From Fidelibacterota bacterium (GTDB lineage Bacteria; Fidelibacterota; Marinisomatia; SCGC-AAA003-L08; D37C17), in the NCBI GenBank assembly GCA_002717625.1, contig PBEF01000011.1, positions 35,758-99,757 of the forward strand: a stretch of 64,000 nucleotides of DNA, given 5' to 3'. The translations under genes and the position numbers were made by a program. The notes below the pieces were generated by a model. The model did not search any database. It worked only from the letters and a program-made list of their open reading frames with translations, and was not told the origin of the DNA. The first letter of the stretch is position 1, and the number at the start of each line of letters is the position of its first letter. Shown in pieces: positions 44,271-51,988 of this stretch.

Positions 44271-45068
44271 ATGGAAGAAAAAAATAATAAAAAAGAATCA
44301 ATATTAGAGAAATTAGGGAATTCATCTGTCTGGAAGTCCATATTTAGATCTGGTGTTCCAAGGACTAGAAGACAACGAATGTATGCTGTTTTAGGTAATG
44401 TTTTCCTTCATTTGCACCCAGCAAGATTACCGAGGCATGCAGTTAAGGTTGGCTATACTTGGTGTATGGGAGGCTTATCTTTCTTTTTATTTGTTGTGCT
44501 TACTATTACAGGAATCTTATTAATGTTTTATTATAGACCCACTGTTGAATATGCATTTACAGATATTATTGATTTAGGAGAACAAGTTCCACTTGGAATT
44601 ATGAGAGAAATTCATCGTTGGGGTGCACATGCTATGGTGCTAACAACTTGGTTACATATGTTAAGAGTGTTTATGACAGGTTCATATAAACCGCCTAGAG
44701 AATTTAATTGGGCTGTTGGTGTTATACTTATGACATTAACTCTTTTATTAAGTTTTACAGGATACCTTTTGCCTTGGGACCAATTAGCTATATGGGCGGT
44801 AACAGTTGGAACTAATATGGCTAGGGCAACACCTTTTCTAGGTTCTGAAGGCCCAGGTGCCTCTTTGTTGGCTATTGGTGATATTAATCTTGTTCATGCA
44901 GCTTCAGATGTTAGATTTGCTCTATTAGGAGGTAGGTTTGTTGGAGAAGCTACATTGCTTAGATTTTATGTTTTACATTGTATAGCAGTTCCTTTTATTG
45001 CTATGATATTTATGGCTGTACATTTTTGGAGAATCAGAAAAGATGGGGGTATTTCGGGTCCTTTATAA
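44271..45068 (+). CDS. Cytochrome b6-like N-terminal subunit of the bc complex
   Basis: 265-aa membrane protein with four haem-bearing helices. Haem b ligands are His115 and His129 (REIHRWGAHAMVLTTWLHMLRVF, 14 apart) and a second pair 15 apart in VLHCIAVPF...MAVHFWR, the spacing of cytochrome b6. TWCMGGL near residue 65 places a Cys at the position of the Cys of cytochrome b6 that binds the extra haem ci, followed by LLMFYYRPTVEYAF as in b6. A 30-residue cytoplasmic N-terminus is present. Confidence 0.93.
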   Translation: MEEKNNKKESILEKLGNSSVWKSIFRSGVPRTRRQRMYAVLGNVFLHLHPARLPRHAVKVGYTWCMGGLSFFLFVVLTITGILLMFYYRPTVEYAFTDIIDLGEQVPLGIMREIHRWGAHAMVLTTWLHMLRVFMTGSYKPPREFNWAVGVILMTLTLLLSFTGYLLPWDQLAIWAVTVGTNMARATPFLGSEGPGASLLAIGDINLVHAASDVRFALLGGRFVGEATLLRFYVLHCIAVPFIAMIFMAVHFWRIRKDGGISGPL

Positions 45069-45071
45069 AAA

Positions 45072-46190
45072 ATGATAGAAACTATAAAACATACTATAGA
45101 TTATATATCAGCTCCAACAATTTCATTCACCTTAATAACGGTGCTATTTCCTTTATTCTTTCCACCTACAGATTTTTTTGATAAGCTAAATAGGAAATTA
45201 AGAATTTATAAAATATGGACAAATGCAGGTGGCCTTATTTTATTTACTTTAATTAGTATCTTCTTTTATATGGGTTATACAGATCCTAACTTTAAGATTA
45301 TTCTAATGAAGGGAGATAACTTCCCTATTGTATTAATGATTTATACTATGTTTTTCTTTACATGGTATGCTATGAAAAAATCTTATATTAATGATGCTAG
45401 AATAGAAGAAGGTAAAAAACCAACTGAATGGCATGATCCTGAAGATAAGGTTCTTGTTTGGCCTGATTTGGTTTATATCGAGCTTATAGCTCTTATTTTA
45501 TTCATGGTATTTTTAATAGTCTGGGCTATATTAGTTCCGGCTCCACTTGAAGAGCCCGCTAATCCTGCAGCTACACCAAATCCATCAAAAGCACCTTGGT
45601 ATTTCTTAGGTTTACAGGAAATGCTTGTTTATTTTGATCCATGGTTAGCAGGTGTATTGTTCCCAACGTTGATTATAGTAGGAATGTGTGCTATCCCCTA
45701 TATGGACATTAATAAAAAAGGAGATGGATATTATTCGTTTAAAGAAAGAAGAGTTGGTTACTTTATATTTATGTATGGATGGCTAGTGTTATGGATTTAT
45801 TTGATTGTTATAGGGACATTTTTCAGAGGGCCTAATTGGAATTTCTTTGGTCCTTTTGAATATTGGGACCCTCACAAGCTAGAAGTCTTAAATAATGTAA
45901 ATTTATCAGAATATTTTTGGGTTATAGGTCTTGGACAGCCATTACCTCAGAATATATTAGTTAGAGAATCAGTTGGTTTTCTTGTTACTGGTTTATATGT
46001 TTTTGTATTGCCTGTTGTATTAGCTAAAACTATTCTTAAAAATATGTATAAAGCATATGGGCCTACACGTTATACTTTTTTAATGATATTAGGTTTATCA
46101 ATGCTTTCCCTTCCTATTAAAATGTATCTAAGGTGGATATTTAATTTGAAATATATTATAGGTATCCCGGAATGGTTTTTTAATATTTAA
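45072..46190 (+). CDS. Subunit IV-like C-terminal cytochrome b subunit, extended
   Basis: 372 aa with about seven membrane segments, roughly twice the size of plant subunit IV. The core resembles the C-terminal half of cytochrome b: WPDLVYIELIALILFMVFLIVWAI, then APLEEPANPAATPNPSKAPWYFLGLQEMLVYFDPW. The Qo-site PEWY motif is replaced by APWY, a variant I associate with menaquinol-type complexes. Extra helices lie before and after the core. It starts three bases after the b6-like stop, the usual split b arrangement. Confidence 0.9.
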   Translation: MIETIKHTIDYISAPTISFTLITVLFPLFFPPTDFFDKLNRKLRIYKIWTNAGGLILFTLISIFFYMGYTDPNFKIILMKGDNFPIVLMIYTMFFFTWYAMKKSYINDARIEEGKKPTEWHDPEDKVLVWPDLVYIELIALILFMVFLIVWAILVPAPLEEPANPAATPNPSKAPWYFLGLQEMLVYFDPWLAGVLFPTLIIVGMCAIPYMDINKKGDGYYSFKERRVGYFIFMYGWLVLWIYLIVIGTFFRGPNWNFFGPFEYWDPHKLEVLNNVNLSEYFWVIGLGQPLPQNILVRESVGFLVTGLYVFVLPVVLAKTILKNMYKAYGPTRYTFLMILGLSMLSLPIKMYLRWIFNLKYIIGIPEWFFNI

Positions 46191-46192
46191 TT

Positions 46193-49100
46193 ATGAAATA
46201 CAATAATGATGAAAGATATTGGAATATTAATTTATTAAATAAATGGTTTTCCATATCCAGTATTTTATTTTTACTATGTTTTATTTGGATGTTCTATCAT
46301 GATAATGATGATGAATTTAAAAGGTATCAAAGGGAATTTAGAAAGCTTGCCGTTAAAGTTTCTCAAGAAAAATTACAAGTAGCATTAGATGATGTTAAAG
46401 ATAGTAGAAATGAATATGAGAATAAATATAATCTTGAATTAGAATCTTATAATAGCAAACAAGTTAAAATTGATTCTTTGAATTCTAATCTTGAATATGT
46501 TAAGGGTTTGTTCTATAAAGCTAATATGGATTATTTATTTAAAAAAGCTGAGGTAGATGAGTTGAAATACTTATATGAAGATGAGATTGTTCATTCTCAC
46601 CATCATGATGATAGTGATACTCATAGTAAAGATGTTCATAATGAATATGCATATAAAGAAAAGTACTTTTCTGCATTAAGTAAGATGGATAGCTTGCAAT
46701 TAAAAAAAGAAGATTATGAAAAGCAAGTTTTAACTATTGAACAGCAATTAAAAGATTTCAGAAGAACTTTAAAAATTTCAGAAGATGATTTGAATGTTTA
46801 TTTAAAAGAGGTCAATTTGCTTAATACACAGTTAAGTAAGCTTGATAGAAGTAAAATGTCATACTTAAATCAGTTAGGTGATTTAGTTAGAGATTTACCT
46901 ATATTAGATTTTATGGATCCGTATTATAAGGTTAATCAAGTTGTCGCCCATGATATTAAATATGATGTTAATTTTGCATCTGTTCCAAGTGTAGACAGAT
47001 GCACTAGTTGTCATTTAGGAATTGATAATGCTGATTATAAAGATGCTCCGCAGCCATTTACAAGCCATCCTGATTTAGATTTGTTTGTATCTTCTGCATC
47101 ACCTCATCCTTTTGAAGAATATGGTTGCACAAGTTGTCACTCTGGAAGAGGAAGAGGAACTGATTTTGTTTCATCTGTTCATATGCCTGGATCTGAAGAG
47201 CAAAAAAGAGAATGGGAAGAAAAATATCAATGGAAAAAATTGCATCATTGGTTACAACCAATGTTGCCTACGAAATATACTCAAGCAAGTTGTTTTAATT
47301 GTCATGAATCTCAGCCTATGTTAAAAGGAGGAGACAAATTAGCACTAGGTTTAACCTTGATTGATAAGGCTGGATGTAATAATTGTCATCATATTGATTC
47401 ATATAAGACAACGAGGAAAAGTGGACCTCCTCTTACTCATTTAGATGAAAAAGTTAATAAGGATTGGGTTATGAAGTGGATTAAAGACCCGCAAAGTTTT
47501 AGATATAATACATGGATGCCTCATTTCTTTAATCAAGACAATAATTCTGATGAAGAATCTATTGCTAGAAATAATGCTGAAATTTATGCTATTACGGAGT
47601 ACTTGTATCCTGATGGAGATAAGTCTAAAGTTGATAATTCAAGTAAATATATAGGTGATGCTATTAATGGAGAAAAATTATTTAATGCTGTAGGTTGTAG
47701 AGGTTGTCATGTCGTTGATGAAGAGACTATTGCCTTAGGTGATGTTGATGTTGAATATGATATGTACTTATCAAAGTATGGTCATGAAGTAGATACCTCA
47801 GGGGTTAGTTATGAAAAAATGAATCGTTATTCATTGCTTAAATATCAAGGTCCTAATTTAATCGGAATGGGTTCAAAGACAGATGCAAAATGGATTTATA
47901 ATTGGATTAAAAATCCTGAAAAATATTGGCCTGATACAAAAATGCCAAATTTAAGATTGACTGATCAGGAGTCTAAAGATATTACAGCTTATTTGTTATC
48001 ATTTAAGAATGAAGATTTTGATAAAGTTAATAGTTTGGATGTAAATGAAGAAGAGTTGAAAAATATTGCTAAAAGGTGGCTTGTTAAATCATTCCCCGTA
48101 AATGAAGCTAATAATAAATTAGATTCAATGAGTAAAGAAGAAATTGCTGATTATGTCGCAAAGAAAAGTATTAATTATTATGGATGCTATACTTGTCATA
48201 CAGTGGATGGCTTTGAGAATGGAAAACCAATAGGAGTTGAATTAACAACTGAAGGATCAAAACCTCTTGATAAATTAGATTTTGGCCATATTCATGATAT
48301 AGCGCATACAAATTATGCTTGGTTTGAGCAAAAGTTGGCTAATCCTAGAATTTTTGATAGGCATAAAATTGTCGCTCATGAGGATAAATTGAGAATGCCT
48401 AATTTTTATTTTAAACCAGAAGAAATAGAAGCAATTGTTACTGCAATATTAGGATTTACAAACAGACAATTTTCAGATAATAAAATTATTTATAATTTAG
48501 TTGAAGACAAGGATGTGTTTGAAGGTTATAAGTTGATTAACCAATATAATTGTCAAGGATGTCATACTATTGATGGATTTGGTGGTCAGATAGCAGATGT
48601 TATTGGTAAATTAGAGTATTCTCCTCCTAATTTAAATACTCAAGGAACAAAAACTCAACCAGATTGGTTGTTTGAATTCTTTAATAATCCTACAATAATT
48701 AGACCTAATCTACAGGTTAGAATGCCATCCTTTGATTTTACAGACTCTCAATGGAATGCAATAATAAAAGCTTTTCAGCACATGGATGATAGAGGACTTC
48801 TTTTAGAAGGTCATTTTTCAGTTGATAAAATGGCATCTAAGTTTAAAGCGGGAGAAAAATTACATACCTTTGGAGCTTGTAATAATTGTCACTTTTATGG
48901 TGAAGAATTCCCAAAACAAGGCGTTCAAACTTGGGCCCCTAATCTTGCTTTAACTAAAGATAGATTGAGGCCTGAATGGGTTGTTAGATGGTTAGATAAT
49001 CCTAACACAATTATGCCTGGAACAAAAATGCCTGCACCTTACATTCCAGATTCTGTAACTCTGGCACTTGATAATGCTGTATCAACGTGGGGTAAAGATG

Positions 49101-49273
49101 TTATTGCCCTTAATGGAGATAGGGAAAAGATGCTTGAAGCAATACGTGATTATATCTATACAATTGAAGGTAAGACAGATATATCAACTTTGATTAAAGA
49201 TTACTTTAAAGTTAATGGATATGATTTTGATTCTGAAGATGAAGAAGATGATTTTGAAGATGAAGAGTGGTAA
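46193..49273 (+). CDS. Octahaem cytochrome c with N-terminal anchor and coiled coil
   Basis: 1026 aa. One membrane helix (about 13-35), a long coiled-coil region (about 45-240, with a His-rich patch HSHHHDDSDTH), then eight CxxCH haem motifs between about residues 270 and 896: CTSCH twice, CFNCH, CNNCH, CRGCH, CYTCH, CQGCH and CNNCH. Several segments repeat the mono-haem cytochrome c pattern (GEKLFNAVGCRGCH, then W-I-KNPEKYWPDTKMPNL), which suggests internal duplication. The C-terminus is acidic. It begins two bases after the cytochrome b gene and is probably the complex's electron acceptor towards the oxidase. Confidence 0.92.
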   Translation: MKYNNDERYWNINLLNKWFSISSILFLLCFIWMFYHDNDDEFKRYQREFRKLAVKVSQEKLQVALDDVKDSRNEYENKYNLELESYNSKQVKIDSLNSNLEYVKGLFYKANMDYLFKKAEVDELKYLYEDEIVHSHHHDDSDTHSKDVHNEYAYKEKYFSALSKMDSLQLKKEDYEKQVLTIEQQLKDFRRTLKISEDDLNVYLKEVNLLNTQLSKLDRSKMSYLNQLGDLVRDLPILDFMDPYYKVNQVVAHDIKYDVNFASVPSVDRCTSCHLGIDNADYKDAPQPFTSHPDLDLFVSSASPHPFEEYGCTSCHSGRGRGTDFVSSVHMPGSEEQKREWEEKYQWKKLHHWLQPMLPTKYTQASCFNCHESQPMLKGGDKLALGLTLIDKAGCNNCHHIDSYKTTRKSGPPLTHLDEKVNKDWVMKWIKDPQSFRYNTWMPHFFNQDNNSDEESIARNNAEIYAITEYLYPDGDKSKVDNSSKYIGDAINGEKLFNAVGCRGCHVVDEETIALGDVDVEYDMYLSKYGHEVDTSGVSYEKMNRYSLLKYQGPNLIGMGSKTDAKWIYNWIKNPEKYWPDTKMPNLRLTDQESKDITAYLLSFKNEDFDKVNSLDVNEEELKNIAKRWLVKSFPVNEANNKLDSMSKEEIADYVAKKSINYYGCYTCHTVDGFENGKPIGVELTTEGSKPLDKLDFGHIHDIAHTNYAWFEQKLANPRIFDRHKIVAHEDKLRMPNFYFKPEEIEAIVTAILGFTNRQFSDNKIIYNLVEDKDVFEGYKLINQYNCQGCHTIDGFGGQIADVIGKLEYSPPNLNTQGTKTQPDWLFEFFNNPTIIRPNLQVRMPSFDFTDSQWNAIIKAFQHMDDRGLLLEGHFSVDKMASKFKAGEKLHTFGACNNCHFYGEEFPKQGVQTWAPNLALTKDRLRPEWVVRWLDNPNTIMPGTKMPAPYIPDSVTLALDNAVSTWGKDVIALNGDREKMLEAIRDYIYTIEGKTDISTLIKDYFKVNGYDFDSEDEEDDFEDEEW

Positions 49274-49277
49274 AAAT

Positions 49278-50153
49278 CTATTTATTCATTTTTATAAAAT
49301 TAAGTAAATCCTTTTTTAAATCTGCAGGAGTCCAATTGTACCCTTCATATGCTTTTAATAATTGCTTATTTTTGTTAAGTATAATAGTTCTCATTGTGTG
49401 TCCAATATTATTTTCTTCAACACCTCCAAATGAAACATCAGATTGTTTAGTTAGAAGTATCAAATCATTATAATGATTTGTACTGGATAAAAAAGTAACA
49501 TTAGGATAATTATCTTCGATAGAGCCATATTGTTCTAATAAAGTTTCTGGAGTATCAAATATATAGTCAAAGCTAATAATTAGGAATTCAATATTTTCTT
49601 TATTAAAAGTATCTGCAAGGAATTGATTTTTTGATATTACAGCAGGACACATCTCAGGCATAGGACATCTCGAAAATATATATGATATAATAGTAAAGTC
49701 TTTGTTTGATTTATATAGTTCATAATTTGAATTGTTTGTTTTTAGAAATTTAACATTATCAAATTTTTCTCCTACTTCCTTTACATTATATAAACTTTTA
49801 TCATCATCAAGAAAGTCTAAATCTGTATTATCTGCTGAATCTAGTCTCTTACCAATAATTTTAAAATTAATTGCATAATGAGCTTTTTCTGTTATAACTA
49901 AATCAAATCTTACGCTATCTAAAATTTCAAATTCTTCCATCTTAACATTGTCATGAATATTGAAATGCATAATCATAGGCTCCATAAAACCCTGGATTCT
50001 ATCATGATCTATTATCATGGATTTATTATCGTAGTTTTTTTCCAAAATAACACCTGTAACTTCATATGTAGGATTAATTTTACAAGATGAGAATAGCAGT
50101 AATATTAGAGCAAAGAATACCCTTGTTAGACTATGAAAAAAAGTTATATGCAA
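49278..50153 (-). CDS. Sco1/SenC copper chaperone with N-terminal CusF-like domain
   Basis: 291-aa lipoprotein (lipobox LFSSC, Cys24). Residues about 30-100 resemble the CusF/CopB copper-binding fold (YEVTGVILEKN, DHDRIQGFMEPMIMHFNI). The following thioredoxin-fold Sco domain has the Cu ligands Cys163 and Cys169 in SRCPMPEMCP, a C-x5-C spacing rather than the usual C-x3-C, and His252 in GHTMRTIIL. Sco proteins load CuA of oxidase subunit II, which is encoded 5 kb downstream. Convergent with the octahaem gene with four bases between, and co-transcribed after the cupredoxin gene. Confidence 0.9.
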   Translation of the reverse strand: MHITFFHSLTRVFFALILLLFSSCKINPTYEVTGVILEKNYDNKSMIIDHDRIQGFMEPMIMHFNIHDNVKMEEFEILDSVRFDLVITEKAHYAINFKIIGKRLDSADNTDLDFLDDDKSLYNVKEVGEKFDNVKFLKTNNSNYELYKSNKDFTIISYIFSRCPMPEMCPAVISKNQFLADTFNKENIEFLIISFDYIFDTPETLLEQYGSIEDNYPNVTFLSSTNHYNDLILLTKQSDVSFGGVEENNIGHTMRTIILNKNKQLLKAYEGYNWTPADLKKDLLNFIKMNK

Positions 50154-50157
50154 ATGA

Positions 50158-50886
50158 TTATTTCTTTGCTTTTTTTACAGGTTTTTGAAATTCAAAATCT
50201 AATTTAGTTGTTGCATCTTTGCTCACAACTACTTCTGATGAATTAGAAGAAATTACATATTTTTTCTTAGGTAAGTTTGATAGTTTCTCTTGCCAAAAAC
50301 CAACCTCATATGTTCCCTCTGGAATATTATCTATTTTAAAATAGCCATTTTCATCAGTGATGGCAAAATAAGGATGATCTGAAACCATTACCCAGGCTTT
50401 CATCCAAGGATGAACATCGCATTTTATATAAAAAGGATCTTCTTTAGATGTAAAAGTTTTTTCAATATCAGGGACTCCAGCAGGTTGAGCTGAATTAAAA
50501 CTTTGATTTATTTTTGACTGAGAATTAACATTATGTAGAGTCTTATCACTATTTTTAATAAAAACTTTTTGTGCTGTTGTAAATACATTTACATGAGGTG
50601 AATATATACACCCCAATTGGTCAATGGTTGCAGGGTCAGATTTTAATTCATCTTTATAGTCTACATTTTTCAGCCATACTATAACATTTTTAAATTGATT
50701 TTTTTCATTTAATATAAAATCTTCTTTTTTAGGAGGAACACTATGCGCTGTTCCGCATATTGGATCAGAATCCATTTTTAAGCTTTTAGCTGTTTTATTG
50801 CTTCCTGCATAGCTGACTGTTCCTTCTATACTTCCGCAGAAAATATAAGTTATAACAGATAGTGTGATTAAAAGTTTTTTAAACAT
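50158..50886 (-). CDS. Exported cupredoxin-like protein with carboxypeptidase-regulatory-type domain
   Basis: 242 aa with a signal peptide (1-18). The first domain carries a type 1 copper pattern: His118 in TLHNVNS and Cys156, His159, Met162 in KCDVHPWM. It is followed by a small beta domain (about 170-230, YFAITDENGYFKIDNIPEGTYEV) like carboxypeptidase regulatory or Cna-B-like folds. DPICGTAH near 41-48 is a further conserved-looking site. Probably a periplasmic blue-copper electron carrier or copper-binding protein working with the Sco gene four bases downstream. The C-terminus is Lys-rich. Confidence 0.85.
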   Translation of the reverse strand: MFKKLLITLSVITYIFCGSIEGTVSYAGSNKTAKSLKMDSDPICGTAHSVPPKKEDFILNEKNQFKNVIVWLKNVDYKDELKSDPATIDQLGCIYSPHVNVFTTAQKVFIKNSDKTLHNVNSQSKINQSFNSAQPAGVPDIEKTFTSKEDPFYIKCDVHPWMKAWVMVSDHPYFAITDENGYFKIDNIPEGTYEVGFWQEKLSNLPKKKYVISSNSSEVVVSKDATTKLDFEFQKPVKKAKK

Positions 50887-50918
50887 AGCAATAAGTCTCC
50901 TTTAAATTATATAATAAT

Positions 50919-50942
50919 TTACCAAAATATATATATTGGTAA
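50919..50942. promoter_or_regulatory. 24-bp imperfect palindrome between divergent genes, possible operator
   Basis: TTACCAA (50919-50925) and TTGGTAA (50936-50942) are perfect inverted repeats; the inner AT core is almost symmetric too. The site sits mid-way between the divergent cupredoxin/Sco unit and the plus-strand membrane protein leading to the oxidase genes, a typical place for a dimeric regulator. No regulator gene is in the window to pair it with. Confidence 0.4.
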
Positions 50943-50966
50943 CAACTTTATATATTAAATTTATAT

Positions 50967-51458
50967 ATGATTATTTTTTATGTATTAATGATTTTGTCAT
51001 TTGTATTGATTTTTATTAATGGCTTGCAATGGATTTTTAGATTCGATATTTATAATGCTAATTATATATCTTTTTCTTTTGTTTCAACAATCCTCTATAT
51101 GTTCACACAAACGCTTATTATGTTCTATTTGATAGGAGCAGGTAAAAAAGTTAAAGAGACTATTGTGAAGTATGATTTAAGCAAAGAAATATATCAGGAT
51201 GTTATTAAAATTAAGAATGTTTTATTTCCTCCCTTAACACTTAATATTTTACTTGTTGGAACTGCTTTTGTATTAGGTGGAGGAGTTCAGACTAAAGCTC
51301 TTAGCAAGTATTGGCACTATTCAGTATTTTTTATAAGTCTTTTACATTATTTAAAAGTTATTATTATTCAACATAGGTCTATAGTTAAAAATAATTATAT
51401 TTTATCAGAGGTAGGAAAAGAATTAGAATCTGTATTAAATAGTAAAGAGGATAAATAA
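50967..51458 (+). CDS. Four-helix membrane protein upstream of the oxidase genes
   Basis: 163 aa with about four membrane helices (about 4-20, 35-55, 88-106, 118-135). A loop with YDLSKEIYQDVIKIKNVLFPP lies in the middle, GGGVQTKALSKYWHY follows, and a charged tail ends the protein. No named family recognised. By position it is the first gene of the rightward unit containing the ferredoxin and oxidase genes, so an accessory role in oxidase assembly is plausible but not shown. Confidence 0.65.
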   Translation: MIIFYVLMILSFVLIFINGLQWIFRFDIYNANYISFSFVSTILYMFTQTLIMFYLIGAGKKVKETIVKYDLSKEIYQDVIKIKNVLFPPLTLNILLVGTAFVLGGGVQTKALSKYWHYSVFFISLLHYLKVIIIQHRSIVKNNYILSEVGKELESVLNSKEDK

Positions 51459-51620
51459 ATTTATTATATTGCTAAATTTTTAGAATTTATTGGAATGACT
51501 ATTATTGCTTTCAATTTATATATCTCATTTCCTAATAGAATGAGCTATGAAAGTTTCATAATAGGTATCGCATTTTTTACAATGGGTTTTTTAATAGAAA
51601 AATTTGTTTTAAAACAGTAA
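51459..51620 (+). CDS. Small two-helix membrane protein, start codon unclear
   Basis: The frame directly after the preceding stop stays open to TAA 51618-51620 and encodes a coherent two-helix protein (YYIAKFLEFIGMTIIAFNLY, then FIIGIAFFTMGFLIEKFV). The first ATG is 51495, inside the first helix, which would leave 41 residues. A full first helix needs a non-ATG start near ATT 51459, which lies seven bases after GAGGA (51447-51451). Either a rare AUU start or a truncated short form is possible. Confidence 0.35.
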   Translation: MYYIAKFLEFIGMTIIAFNLYISFPNRMSYESFIIGIAFFTMGFLIEKFVLKQ

Positions 51621-51640
51621 TTATTTTGTAAATTTATCTC

Positions 51641-51973
51641 ATGGCATCTAAAGTATTAGATCATTTAAAAACAGTTCCTGAATTACCAGAGACAATTAAT
51701 AACAAAAAGAAACGTCCAAAAAAAGTAGCATGGGTTGATGAAGATAATTGCACTGGTTGTCAAGCTTGTGTTCCATTTTGTCCTGTTGATTGTATAGAGC
51801 CTGTTCCGATTAATAAACATCAATTTCCACCTATTCCTCCAGTACATGTTAGAGATAATGAATGTATAGGTTGTCAGATATGTGCAAAGGTTTGTACGAA
51901 ATTAACATGGGATGCAATACGAATGATAGATACTGATATGTATGAAGAAAGATTTGATAGAACAATTGATTAA
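51641..51973 (+). CDS. Dicluster 2[4Fe-4S] ferredoxin
   Basis: 110 aa. Two cluster-binding motifs: CTGCQACVPFCP (Cys37, 40, 43, 47, plus Cys51) and CIGCQICAKVC (Cys75, 78, 81, 85). The second motif has Thr where Pro usually follows the last Cys. A proline-rich loop (PINKHQFPPIPPVHV) separates the clusters. A basic N-terminal extension (NNKKKRPKK) is present. It sits 15 bases before oxidase subunit I, an unusual partner; it may act in a separate redox reaction or in assembly. Confidence 0.88.
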   Translation: MASKVLDHLKTVPELPETINNKKKRPKKVAWVDEDNCTGCQACVPFCPVDCIEPVPINKHQFPPIPPVHVRDNECIGCQICAKVCTKLTWDAIRMIDTDMYEERFDRTID

Positions 51974-51988
51974 TATTATAGGAGTATT

